64,000 nucleotides of DNA from a virus, in IMG/VR virus record IMGVR_UViG_3300007760_000001, positions 88,524-152,523 of that record. One strand, given 5' to 3'. Positions 7,201 through 17,300 of this stretch are shown piece after piece. The stretch's first letter is position 1; each line of letters opens with the position of its first letter. The notes below the pieces were generated by a model. The model did no database searches. It had not been told where the DNA came from and saw only the letters and a list, made by a program, of their open reading frames with translations. A program made the position numbers and the translations under genes.

Positions 7201-10004
7201 ATCTGATCGGGAACCCGTGTTGAACCGCCCCTGGAAGGGCTGTACATAACGGAGCTTGTTAGGATTATGTTGGACTGAACAGGCTGTACTGGGGCGTTGG
7301 AGGAGCCAACATTGTCTACATGCCACGGTAAGTCTTGCCCAATCCTGCCCTCAATATCATTCAACACAACACAAGCGGCTGAAACATTGTCGGAGCCTGA
7401 ACCATCTTCTACGTGTGTGAACTGAGTTCGGATTTCAGCGGAAACCTTAAATTCGGCATTGTCCTCAATCCAATGGAACCCCGGCCCGTCGATGCTCCAG
7501 TCCCAGTCAGCACTCAAAGGAACCACCGCAACGGAAGTGCTGTTTGCACAATCGTAATCTGTATAGCCAGTGTCTTTCCCCGCACCAATAATCTTGAAGG
7601 CCCCGTTATTCTGAGAGCCGCCATTACTAACGTCTCCCCAAAGGACCAAATAAAGCTCACTGCTTTGTCCCGTGGAGTCTTGTCCATCGGCGGTCAAGAG
7701 ACCGTAAAGGGTGTGTTCTCCCCGTAGTAGTGGCTGACCCACCTTATGAGGGTCATTCTCAATGGCCCCTTCATCGTCTAATGAGTGAAACAAGCCCGCA
7801 TCATCAAAATCGATCCCAAGGTCCACTTGGTAGAATTGACGCTCTGAACCGTCGTCTGCGGGATTCCTGAAAACAAGGGATGAGACAAGGCCCTCGGCAG
7901 AAGCCCCCGGCCAAGCAACGCCACCAAGAACAATAAAGGGGGTTTCAAACTTATGGTTACGCCATGGGAAAAACGGTCCTGGATGAGAATCCAGAATGGT
8001 TTGGCCCGTTTCGGTCTCAACCGTGGTCAATTCTCCGGGAGCGGCGGGTAGATGGATAGATTCGTCTTGGAAACGGATTGTCCATGGATATTGGTTTCCG
8101 TTCATAGGGTCTACTTGTGGATACCCCGCCTTCCAAAACTCCCGTGGCGATACAAACCTAACGCCTCGAACTTTTCCATTTCGGAAAGTTTGTCGGACTC
8201 CGCTACTGCCGTCCTGTCCTCCAAGGTGGAGGAAAATGACGCTTCCGTTGTTCCATCCAAGCGTCCCTTCACCATGCGCTTGCTTATTCATAAAGCCGGT
8301 GGGTCGAAGTTTTGCCTCAATCTCCCAGTTCAAACCTTCATCAAAAGTTGTGGAGGTGAACTGGTCTCCGTTTGTGCCGCCAAGAGTCGGCTCGAAGTCC
8401 AAGATAGCTGTCAGATTAGATTGGATGACAGCGGCATCTGACCAAGTGGTTCTGACCCCATCGGGACCGTCAATGATTTCTACGTGGTCAGGGAAGTTCT
8501 CGCCCACGGGTGGGTCAAGGGCCGTCATATAATCCACATGATGGATCGTAGGGCCTTGGCACTCGTTTTCGGCGGCTCCCGCTTTCCAAGTTGTCCGTAG
8601 ATCCCCACGGGCGAGGGCTGCGACATTGTGGATAAGTAGCCGTTCGTAGTCCCAATCCCCGAAATTGATCCCACGGCGGAGATCTAAAACATCTCGTTCG
8701 GTGACTTGATCCGCATACAAACCATCGGGCCGTACCCCATGTAGTTTGATCTTGGTCCCAGCGGGCCATCTGCGGGCCATGGTTCCACCACGCCCTCGGC
8801 TCGTAATCGTGAGCTTACTATTGCTGGTATCTGCGTTCGTGTATTGGACGAATTCTCTGTCGTTCCCTTCTCCAAACACCAAGAAGCGAGATTGTGGGTC
8901 ATCCGATCCCGCTATAAAGAATAGGTAAGGGTCATCTAAACCACTACCAAGCAAATCCTCCACATCGATTTCGGCAGGGATCTCGGTCCCATCTTCATCA
9001 ACCGCCCCAATATCAGGCGTGATTTCTGCGTGTAGGGTGCATTGAGTTAGAGGTACAGACCCATCTGGCGGGTTGGGTAAATAAGCCGCACCAGGAGTTC
9101 GTTCGGGCGCACCATTTTGGTTCGGCTCCGACTCGTCGGGCATGATCGCTTTGTAGGGGTTTCCGTTTCGCCTGAACACGGCGCAAATCGGAATAGCGTA
9201 AACATACCCATCAATGGCCCCCAAACCGTTATCGGGGTCGCCATCGCCCGCCCGCCATAAAGAGGGGTCGCCCATTTCCATTCGCATGTTCGAGAAATGG
9301 TGAGCCGCAGGGCTGTCTACTGGAGCATCGGCGGCACCTTGCGCCAAAATGTTCGGATCTTCAAACCCATCTGGATAAGCATCTAAAGCCGTGCCAGAGC
9401 CGTGTCCGTGTCCGTGTCCGTGAACTCTAATGCGATATTGAAGCTGAACTCGTTCGGTGGTCTCAATGCCGATTGAGGGGTCTTGTAGGTCATCCTCAAT
9501 GTTCACGCCTTGATGTTGGGTGTTACCCCACTTATAGATTTCAGCCGCATTTGGCTTATTTTCTTCGGAAGGGTTCGGGGCTACGAGGCACCGCCACACC
9601 TCCAAAAAGACAAAATCAATGCGGGAATCGGTATTTGGGGGCGGCCAAAGTCGAATAATATTCTCTAAGGACTCGGAATCTACTCCAGCAACAGGGATAA
9701 CCATCCCATCTACAACCGCATACATATGCGGTGCGCTCTCATCCGCTACTGTCTGACCGAAATGAAAGTGGTTTGCCCACAGGGGGTTAAACTTGTAGTC
9801 ATCTGCGGATCTGGTTGGGTCAAGAAAGAATCCCGAATGAGCTTGGGATCGCACGGTCTGGCGTAGGGCCTCGAACTCCACTTGGCTCATGAGGTTTAAC
9901 TCACTGTCCAGCGGAGGCTTACCCGACTGCCAGACAACGGCGGAAAACTGTCGGGCCAGTGCCGACAGGGTGCGTGTTACGCCATTTCCGAAGTCTTCAG
10001 CCAT
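4296..10004 (-). CDS. Giant fibre-like virion protein (1902 aa) with 'QSGKPPLDSELNL' N-terminal domain
   Basis: This is a beta-rich protein with no membrane segments, starting at ATG 10004 after a 108-base leader. The first 270 or so residues are clearly paralogous to the N-terminus of the 1143-residue protein at 27823-31254. Shared blocks are QSGKPPLDSELNL (26-38), DFVFLEVW (about 133), GNTQ, RVQLQYRIR, LAQGA--APV, and DGYVYAIPIC followed by VFRR. The motif recalls N-terminal motifs of phage baseplate-attached proteins of the DUF4815/DUF6519 kind (R/K-P-x-x-x-x-E-L/W-N); that link is inference. The shared domain probably anchors the protein to the baseplate, and the remaining 1600 residues form the variable arm. 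A His-Gly repeat (HGHGHGHG) occurs near residue 195. No enzymatic motif was recognised. It ends in TAATG overlap with the small gene at 4039. Confidence 0.75.
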   Translation of the reverse strand: MAEDFGNGVTRTLSALARQFSAVVWQSGKPPLDSELNLMSQVEFEALRQTVRSQAHSGFFLDPTRSADDYKFNPLWANHFHFGQTVADESAPHMYAVVDGMVIPVAGVDSESLENIIRLWPPPNTDSRIDFVFLEVWRCLVAPNPSEENKPNAAEIYKWGNTQHQGVNIEDDLQDPSIGIETTERVQLQYRIRVHGHGHGHGSGTALDAYPDGFEDPNILAQGAADAPVDSPAAHHFSNMRMEMGDPSLWRAGDGDPDNGLGAIDGYVYAIPICAVFRRNGNPYKAIMPDESEPNQNGAPERTPGAAYLPNPPDGSVPLTQCTLHAEITPDIGAVDEDGTEIPAEIDVEDLLGSGLDDPYLFFIAGSDDPQSRFLVFGEGNDREFVQYTNADTSNSKLTITSRGRGGTMARRWPAGTKIKLHGVRPDGLYADQVTERDVLDLRRGINFGDWDYERLLIHNVAALARGDLRTTWKAGAAENECQGPTIHHVDYMTALDPPVGENFPDHVEIIDGPDGVRTTWSDAAVIQSNLTAILDFEPTLGGTNGDQFTSTTFDEGLNWEIEAKLRPTGFMNKQAHGEGTLGWNNGSVIFLHLGGQDGSSGVRQTFRNGKVRGVRFVSPREFWKAGYPQVDPMNGNQYPWTIRFQDESIHLPAAPGELTTVETETGQTILDSHPGPFFPWRNHKFETPFIVLGGVAWPGASAEGLVSSLVFRNPADDGSERQFYQVDLGIDFDDAGLFHSLDDEGAIENDPHKVGQPLLRGEHTLYGLLTADGQDSTGQSSELYLVLWGDVSNGGSQNNGAFKIIGAGKDTGYTDYDCANSTSVAVVPLSADWDWSIDGPGFHWIEDNAEFKVSAEIRTQFTHVEDGSGSDNVSAACVVLNDIEGRIGQDLPWHVDNVGSSNAPVQPVQSNIILTSSVMYSPSRGGSTRVPDQIERVAVVDGGTSYLRNDINEIDVEWNGATSFPETERHYRPTHVQLWNHLPALGWNAPEAPHYGGRVVLRSEQDRECELFVDHGSKTVIWRPFQRRTMTLRTHETEADPSLIGEKTYSHGLSKDSLRDPAHIWTSNMVLGFALPPEVMPKFGRQDIPYHVRVGDNDPFMSGINHLFVDSTNETEDVFAIIGGEDNEGSTTDEQVTPILFQTDTIYGVRNQIAQTASPTIGARKVYLPEVISSDLGYGMRGIELPPNYGIARLYGVYERQEFEAHQQDDVPGGFDATGDLARINPIKNPPTNLLKTDADKQTLFIRQGGGYEYDETTCTYGGSITGNEDDHTYIIPSEAIDHTLSENWDGHSFDDFDYVVECVVFGFARGFINKNNYVLARKHSGVPQDLASLGEAEFADVEMVVPAAPNKNDAGYNAYSRTPYQGDPFMTHSGDSIDRHDYQQRYGSLSLLKTHQLSKSIKQFDEDGNLLVQRPNPRGFEVLASLDFYTTMGTGKIAGKLYPGTALDVGVVEPTSGSSIRVPTEDQATVHFRRWHVQSRAYTEGQITNPSRAQAELRFGISPEQLAALHDFQITITRLDGGRVTFTGKADWEAGPWGPNEFKVHSTGTEFQNWNNTLESIWMLISHHPELQSALDTSGRGRNRSWDGSHVLTLEALQSGAIGNQMRVEVGFGPDWVHDVDSPMAHQIISIRVPTDNTQYPKHITAANFAGGMDIPVNAGLGESQLRLTGMTERLPLGILLQDSDFICENPLGDNATAFRTSTSAIRPVQNVLPLAANGQEYTRFFGAPGELIAMSDGAINKYAPYQGFTEDTGVKKFRLHRGGGAVFNLSGDQPGGPIDWVADSMPKSLDPMMKGGALACKAILVRNFYEHAFSNAHVGKKRSDGDEIQLLIVTYGVLSNGKTLQEGITLSGEISPTGFGEGYAAADRYRIDGRPMHKARRRDLPDPHMPPLAYPGEDE
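9401..9422. repeat. Hexanucleotide tandem repeat (CGTGTC, about 3.7 units) coding His-Gly
   Basis: CGTGTC is repeated without interruption inside the 1902-residue gene. On the coding strand it reads as alternating Gly-His codons and gives HGHGHGHG near residue 195. Because the unit is six bases, gain or loss of units keeps the frame and would only change the length of the His-Gly stretch, which could bind a metal ion. The paralogue at 27823-31254 lacks the repeat at the matching place (RIRATGSTE). Confidence 0.7.
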
Positions 10005-10037
10005 GTTTTATATCCCCGTCATTCTCTGTTCATACTC

Positions 10038-10056
10038 TACACACATGACGTGTGTA
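10038..10056. repeat. Perfect 7-bp inverted repeat in the leader of the 1902-residue gene
   Basis: TACACAC (10038-10044) and GTGTGTA (10050-10056) flank the 5-base loop ATGAC. The element lies about 35-50 bases before ATG 10004 in the 108-base gap 10005-10112. It has no following T-run, so it does not look like a terminator. It could be an operator for a dimeric regulator or an mRNA hairpin in the 5' leader. Confidence 0.45.
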
Positions 10057-10070
10057 CCTACACGGGCGGG

Positions 10071-10080
10071 AGTATAAGGG
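10071..10080 (-). promoter_or_regulatory. Possible promoter element CCCTTATACT
   Basis: Read on the minus strand this gives CCCTTATACT with a -10-like TATACT, 67 bases upstream of ATG 10004. No convincing -35 box lies 15-19 bases before it. It resembles the elements at 2214-2223 and 38091-38100, which also lie in long gaps before minus-strand genes. A phage-specific sigma factor or polymerase reading a -10-only promoter is one explanation. The evidence is limited to similarity among three sites. Confidence 0.25.
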
Positions 10081-10112
10081 GACAACCGATTACGGCCATT
10101 CAACGGACACCG

Positions 10113-10901
10113 TTAGAACATGATTGCCCAACCGAGAATTCTATACTTCTGATCCGTGCGGTTGAGAAAGGCAAGACGTAGTTTAGAGGCGGGTTCACAA
10201 AAAGCGATGGGTTCAAGCCGATGTACTTTGAAATAAGCGGCCCCATCATTCACCGATAGAAGGACATCCAAGCCGTCAGGTTCTTGCTCAATAAAATTGA
10301 ATACTCGCAAAGCTGGCTCATTCGTGCCTGCTTGGAAACCAAAATCCGTCATAATATCTTCTGTGGTGTCGATAGTAGTGATCAACCACCACACCATGAA
10401 CTCATCGGCCCCACAATCATCGACAAAAGGAGCAATATCCAAGGTGTCTGTGATGAGGAGGCCCGGACGAGGAGGGTCTACGGTGTTGTTTTGTGGGAGT
10501 ACGAGCGTTGATCCCGCCGCATTACCCTCTTGTGGGCCAGGAACACGGCCAAGCTGCGCTCTGGACTTGTGGGCCAGCATAGGAGGGCCAACCTCGGTCA
10601 AGCCCGCCCCTAAGTCATAGTCTTCCACATCTTCGGGAAGGATATTGGGGCTGTAAACAATGTTCCCGTACATAGGGTATTGAGCCAACAAGCCTTCAAA
10701 GGCTTGAAACACAAGAGATTCGGGAGCATACGGGTTGGCTAAATCATCTGAGATGACCTTCGCCCCCGGCTCAATGTCGAGATCAGATCCTTCTGGCACG
10801 GGCAGAAGGTATCGCCCATTCACAAGCATCTGCTCACCAAGTTCGGGGGATTTCCCAACTTCGATTAGCTTATTGTCTGTGTAATTGACGATAACTTTCA
10901 T
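10113..10901 (-). CDS. Hypothetical virion protein, 262 aa, probable beta-sandwich C-terminus
   Basis: The ATG (10901-10899) overlaps the TGA of the upstream gene (ATGA), so the two are translationally coupled. The first 60 residues (MKVIVNYTDNKLIEVG, VNGRYLLPVPEGSDL) look like a small beta domain. A Pro/Asn-rich linker follows at about 125-150. The last 110 residues alternate short strands (DEFMVWWLITTI, ALRVFNFIE, GLDVLLSVND, YFKVHRLEPIAF, KLRLAFLN, YRILGWAIMF), suggesting a jelly-roll or similar binding fold. There is no signal peptide, membrane helix or recognised catalytic motif. It sits between two very large fibre genes, so a fibre tip, fibre joint or assembly factor is likely, as inference. 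Confidence 0.65.
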   Translation of the reverse strand: MKVIVNYTDNKLIEVGKSPELGEQMLVNGRYLLPVPEGSDLDIEPGAKVISDDLANPYAPESLVFQAFEGLLAQYPMYGNIVYSPNILPEDVEDYDLGAGLTEVGPPMLAHKSRAQLGRVPGPQEGNAAGSTLVLPQNNTVDPPRPGLLITDTLDIAPFVDDCGADEFMVWWLITTIDTTEDIMTDFGFQAGTNEPALRVFNFIEQEPDGLDVLLSVNDGAAYFKVHRLEPIAFCEPASKLRLAFLNRTDQKYRILGWAIMF

Positions 10902-11326
10902 TTTGACCCCCCCGTAGCGTATCGATAGGCCACCTCTCTGGCGAAATTATCGACATTTTCTCGATACAGGGAAATGGCCCCATCTCGTTCTTGGGCAACG
11001 AGCTTTTCAATCGCCCTTGGGTCATTACTAAAGGCTCGACCTCTTCCAGAGGTGGCGACTTTTGTATCTGCGGTCCATTTGATCTCGCCTTCGGGGTCTA
11101 CAAAGCCGAGAACGGTGTAAGAAATCGCCCCTTCTTCGTAAGGCTCCTGAAAGCTCACTGAACAAAATCCAGACCCAACTCGGATGTGGGGCTTGCTGCG
11201 GTATTTACGCCCAAAATGCTTACCCCAATACTCACACTCAATCTTGAGAGCATTAACCGGGGCGGCCAACTTCCAACGAGAGGCTACTTTCCGAGCTTGA
11301 TGTCTTTTCAATATTTTCGGGATCAT
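10898..11326 (-). CDS. Small basic hypothetical protein coupled to the 4345-residue gene
   Basis: I place the start at ATG 11326, giving 142 residues, because GAGGAAGG stands five bases before it and it follows the TAA of the giant gene by one base (TAAAATG). ATGs at 11341 and 11353 are possible, but lack a well-spaced binding site. The N-terminus is very basic (PKILKRHQARKVASRWKL). The middle alternates strands and turns (HIRVGSGFCSVSFQEPYEEGAISYTVLGFVD) and the C-terminus is helical (AIEKLVAQERDGAISLYRENVDNFAREVAYRYA). I do not recognise the family. Its position between a giant and another coupled virion gene suggests an accessory or chaperone for the giant protein, by analogy with small genes that follow tail-fibre genes. 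Confidence 0.65.
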   Translation of the reverse strand: MIPKILKRHQARKVASRWKLAAPVNALKIECEYWGKHFGRKYRSKPHIRVGSGFCSVSFQEPYEEGAISYTVLGFVDPEGEIKWTADTKVATSGRGRAFSNDPRAIEKLVAQERDGAISLYRENVDNFAREVAYRYATGGSK

Positions 11327-11327
11327 T

Positions 11328-14300
11328 TTAGCCTTCCTCATCTCCAAGGACATTCACATCAGTTGTCCATGCTGTGCCATCAGCGGTTTCCACATCAAAA
11401 CTCAACTTGATATTACCGACCCAAGCTCCCGCACCAAGGGTGCCTTGCAGATTTCCACCTAAAGAGTTGTTGTTCGACGCATTGCCGGGACCTACGGCTA
11501 CTTCAAGGTAAACCCTTGCTCCCGGAGGTAGCATTGATCCCGATGCGGCGGGGATACCGTAGCGTTCAAGGATTAACTCAAGCCAGTTACCCACCCGCAT
11601 TTGTCGAAGCATCTCTGAACTCTCGATAGGAACCGCTTCAAGGGTTTCGAGTTGACGACCATACCTACCAACTCGGAGGCGAGGATCGTTGTAATCAAGT
11701 TTTGGATTACCGGGTTGCTCAGTTGCCTTTCTGGGATGAATAGGCAACCTTGCCAAGAGACCTGACCCAACCTCTCCCATTGGCTCATGGTAAAAATCAC
11801 CAACGGGAGTAAGCGCAATCGTGAACCCGTGTGGGCATGAGTAGCCCGCTTCCAGGTTAGACTCGGCATAACTACCTGCTTCCGCTGTCGGAGGCGGGGG
11901 CATCGTTCCTGAGTGGGCCACAGTAAGACCCGTAAGGGTCGCCGCTGACAAAGACTGTGGATAGAAACCGGAGAACGCTTTCCCGTGAGGAATCAAACCA
12001 CTTGTAAAGGCAGACCGTAGTCCCCCACCCGTCCTTGACTGTCGTGGGAAAACAGATGCTTGTACCCGACTGTACTTCGCATGACTAAAGACACCATCCA
12101 ATTCTGTGGCATCATCTTTCCAACGAGCGAAGTCCATCCCGCCCCAAAGTACGGGGTTATAGGAGTTCACAAACAGGCCCTTATTAGCGTCCTGCATGTG
12201 AGCGGGAATGGCGAGCCAAAGGTCGGGAATATCCCACGAATGTAAGTGACCACTCAATCCCATCGAACCTGACCCCGCAAGGGTATTAGGGTCAAAGTAA
12301 CTGAGGTCGTCTGGTCTTTCTGAAGCTGTGCCGAACCCGTACTCATAGAAACCACCAGACCAATCGGGCGTAGGGTTCCTGACGGGAGCGTTAAACTCAT
12401 AGCTCTTCCTTGCGACTATGCTTGGTTTCGGACCAACCGTCACAAAGCGTTCCATGGTGTTTGGCATCATGTCACCAGCTTCACGGTTGCAATACAAAGG
12501 TACTACAATCGTTCCGCCGGGGAATCTTTGTTGATGTGGGTCGTGCCTTGTCAGGCTGTTTGAATTGTGGGTGGTCGAAGCTGTGGGAGCACGGCCACCA
12601 AACGGGAACCCGCTGTTTCCTGAGGATTTCGCAAAGTCGCTGCCATCATTGGCATCCCAAACTCGTGCTTGCGATCCTGGGATCTCCAAAATCAAGTTGA
12701 AGGCCATATACTGAGGGTCTAAAACATCGGCCCCCATCGCAGTGTTGGTTTCTAACGATGGTAGATAGCCGGGGGTTTCCCAAGGACGACGATCTCCACC
12801 AAGACCCGATGTTGCCGCTGGGTCATTACCCCATACTCCGAAGTTCACCCAAAGACGGTTGAGTCGAACGCCTCGTGGTGCTCGCCCCGGATGTGGGCTG
12901 TTCAACCCTGATCCTGGAGCAATCGCTTGCGTAAAGGCTTCCGTCAAATCCACCTTCAAGGTTGGGGGTGGGTGATCCGCACCCGGCCCATTGGAAGCCC
13001 AAGCGGGCTGGTATAACTGCCACCACTCACCTGCGGGCGACCACATATAAGTAGAGTCAATCGGAGTTAGCCATTCGGGGTTCGGAGCGGACCAACCTCC
13101 AAGTCCAAGCAGCCCCTCCATAAACACCTCTAAAACCAGCTTCAGAATATCCATCAGCTTTTCAATGAAAGCGACGACCAACCAAACCAGTTCGTAGATG
13201 ATGTTTTCCAATACCAAGAGCTTCGCATACGCAATTTCAATTGCTTGGTCGGCGGAGATTGTTGTGCTCTCGAAGGCGTTAAGCAAGAACTCAAGAGTGT
13301 TACCCCCGTGGATCACAGCAGCGGCTTCGGCGGCCACCTGAGCCGCTTTATTTGCAAGGTCATTACTGATATCCGTAGCCCATCTGCTCGCCACATCGAG
13401 CATTGACGAATAGCAATAATCATCCAAAGCTGGGGACTCGAATTGTCCCAACATCGCTGGAAATACAAAATCCCAATCGCCCAAGGCGTACATATCGTTA
13501 CTATGGTCAGACCAATCTGTATGCTTGAACTTATTCTTTAAGCGATTGAAGTCATTCTCGGCCAAGGCTTGTGCGGTGGTTGCGTCTGCCAGTTGGTCAT
13601 TAAGAAGAGTAATCTGATCGTTGAGGAGCGTAAGATGCTCCATGAGTTCGAGCTTTTCTTGCTCCTTCTCCATTTTGTCTGCAAGCATCATGTTACGCAC
13701 ATGGACATGCTTTTGCAGATCCTGTTGGTGAGCCTTTCGATCCTGTAACAGAGTCCACACAGTCATGTCGTTAGCGTAGTGGTCAGCTTCGTGGTCGCTG
13801 TTCCAATCGTAGTTCGTCTGAAGGTCATCCTCGATTGCTTGAATCATGGTTTCGAGATTATCGATAATGGTGTCTTCTGCGGCGATCAGAGTAGCGAGGT
13901 TAGCAAGAATCGTGTCGATAGCAGAGATCTGAGCCGTTACTGTACTTGCGTCGGCAGTTGTCGCCGTAAGCTCTGCGGTAATCTGGAAAACGAGCTTCGT
14001 CGCCGCAACCAAATCCTCATCCGCTTTCTTTAGATAAAGCTCAAGAGCATCTTTCTTGGTCTTAAGATAGTCGATCCAAGATAGGACTTCTTGTTTGTCG
14101 CCTTTTAGATCCTCTAATTCGGCCACTAAAATGTGGTAGTTGGCACTGACGGGATCTGCCAGACAAGCCTTTAGTAGTTGATCTGCGACAATAAGGTTGA
14201 AGAATTCAGTCAGTAGTTGGAGAAGAGCGGCGGCCAAATCCATTAAGGCCGTCAGCATCGGGCCAACAATCATGGCTACAATGTCGCCTACGAGCTGAAT

Positions 14301-17300
14301 CATTTCAGCGGCGAGGATGGCTCCCTCCGCAGCCACTTCAGCGAGAACATTGGCAATCGGCTTCATGTCGAAGTTGGCATTATTGATCTCAACTCGACTG
14401 TCGTAATACCCCCCTGTTGGAGATATGTAGCCCTTACTTTGAGTAATGATCTTTTCCAGCACGTTCATGCTGTCGAATCGGGTCATGTCCGTCCGACTGA
14501 CAAGCTGCCAAGGCTCCATGGCAAACGAGGTTTCGGGGGCAGTGAGCGTTCCAGGCATCCCGATAGCGAGACCGGGGCCTACACCTTGCGGCCCTTGTAC
14601 TGAACCAGTACTGAGTTCGGAGCGGCCACGACTCATGACAGTCGAGGATTTTGCGCTCGAAGGAGAGACCGTAATGATCTTTTCACGGGCGATTGGCTGG
14701 AGGGCGTAGCGAACTGGGAAATGCACCCCGCCTGTTTCACCCAATACCGAAGGTTCGTCCGTATCAGGCCAGCTTCCATGCACTCCCAAGGGGGCATACA
14801 TGATAGGCCGACTAAATCCCGTGTCGTCACCCTTTACGGTTGCGGCGAGATACCTGTTGTTACTGAATTCTGGGAAGAAGGTTTCGCAATCCCCACCAAG
14901 AAGCAATTTGGTCGTGGTAGGACAACGATTGATTCGGAAGATATCTGTTCGGAGATCAAGTCGCCCTTTATTCTTTTGGACATCCAACGCTCGCTGATGG
15001 CCCGAAGTCCATGTCGAGTCGATCTGCATCTCGGTGGTTTGCCCTGCGATCCGTTGAGAATCAAGGATACTGCCGAAACGGTGAATGTGGGGCCGAGTGA
15101 GATGTACATAGGAACCCGCATTTTCTTCTGAAAGCGGGTGTGAAAATACCCAACGCAACCCTCGTGCGGCACTCTGTACGGGCATTAGCGGGAAAACAAG
15201 ATCGGTGTCTTCAGTGGTGTTCGGGTTGTAGATACCCGCCGGGTCTTGGCTCAAGTACCCAATATACGGCATGGGGAGAGCATTGTTTCGATCTCCAACT
15301 GACCGATCCACACCACAAGAATGACCAATATCTTTCGAGAACCCGACAACATGCGGCCCGTCATAAACATCATAAGAGATAGACTCTGGGGACGTGTACG
15401 GCAGATAAGGGGCTAAGGCTCCCGTGGGTACGCCCACTTGAGCCACATCCCTTCGTGTGCGCCAATGGACTTGGAAGCAAGCAGACCCGCCTACAACTCG
15501 GTCATAAACAGGGTAGGACTCGCTCAGTCCAATCGATTCCAGTGCCGCTAAGTCGTAGTGGGCCGATAGAACATCTCCCTTTACGTTCCACACTACGAAC
15601 CCATTTCCAGCGTTGATGCCGGGGAATACCGTTTCTAAAAAGAGCACCCCATTAGATTCGGACCTACCATTCAGGAAATTAGCCGCAAGCTCACTGGTGA
15701 GAGCTACGGGTGCCGCCGTTGGCCAATCGGTGTTGTCACCACAGACACCAGCCAAGACCATATCTGCCTTGCTGATTGAAGTTGAAAACAGAAGGGGGTT
15801 CTGACCAAATCCGTCAAAAGCACCGCCATAGGGGGCTGGCTGGTTTACCTCTCCCGCTAAGTGGAAGTTTAGGTACAGGTTGTCATAAGACGGCAACAAC
15901 CATTCTTGATCCCCGTGGACTACCGGGGTACTGCGCCGACACAAGCCAAAGTGACCCATTTGATCGCCACAGTTAGTGTGGCGATCTGAAATACTCGATA
16001 CATACGGAGCACGAGGACGCAGCGGGAACCAACCCGTATGGTCATCAGAACGAGTTCCTTTAGGCTTCATAGACAACGGCACTCGTTGGGAGTCGTCGCA
16101 GTTGTACTTTCTGAGAAGGGCTACGGATTTTACCTTTGCGGTATGTTCGGGGTGGACATAAAGACCACGACCATCTCGCAAATCTGCTCGGTCAACTACC
16201 TGCCAATCCTCAACCACATCGATGATTGTGTACCAACCAGTGTGTGCATAGGTGTGGGTGCCGCAAACATACAACATGCGACCCACATCGCCTTCCCCTG
16301 TTTCGGGGGAGGGGGCAACAAACCTGTGGTTCAAGTCGTAAAAGACAGCATCCCCTTGAAGTGCCGTTTTTACCCAATAATCTCCAGTTCGACCTGTCTC
16401 AAATCGCCAATAAGCAGGCTCGGACAACCCTCCTGAAACACCTCTTGGCCCCAACACTGGAACAAACTCAACATTAGGGGTGATCCTCATGTTGTGGCCA
16501 GAAAGAGGTCGTCGGACGAATCGCCTGTCTACTCGATCCCCAAAACCGTTCGCAAGACCCTTCTCGGAGAAAGGCTCTCGATCCACATCGGGATCGAAGT
16601 TCTCAGAAATATCGTAGACCACTTCAGGTGCGGCATACCGTATAAAGGGCGTTAGGGGATCAATCGGATTGAAGTATGGGACTTTCCGAACACTCTGAGC
16701 AACCAAAGAGCCGTTCGTCGGTGAACGAACACCGTCTCCCAAGATACCTAAACTGGTACTTGCGTTTTTCAAGTTCTGGAAGCGGCCTGTCGCACCCACA
16801 GTGTAGAAGGTGCCGTTTGTGGTGTCTTCTACCACCATCCCATCCAGCAACCGCATCTGCACTAATGCGGTATCCTTATTGAAAAAACCGGGATCTTCAC
16901 GACTAATCGCATGTCGGTAGGCTTGTGAGATCGCTCCAGGTTGACCGAAGTGTGTGTAGTGACCTCGGTCGAAAATACTAAGACACGGGGCGTTGGTGTT
17001 CGCCGGGTTGGAAAACTGACCCGCCCCGAATACGGAATCCGCTTGGAAAACCGCCGAAGCATTGAACCCGAAGGGGGAGATATCCAAGCGAGCGTTCGGG
17101 AGAGTGGCGGATGGTGGTAGACCGCCTACACCGTCTTCAACATAGATCGAACTGATTGTTGCGTTGACAAACTCATAAAGAGGAATGTCAGTCGGGGTGA
17201 TACCGCCGCCAGATGCGTGTTTCGTGGGGTCTCCCATAAGGTTCTGGTTGGCTCGGAATTCACCTCTACCTGTTGGGCCTTGTGGGAGAAGTAAAACTTC

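Noticed and set aside
9401-9422. CRISPR or phase-variation repeat
   Set aside because: There are only about four 6-base units inside a gene and no spacers. Since the unit is a multiple of three it cannot switch the frame, so it is kept only as a coding repeat.
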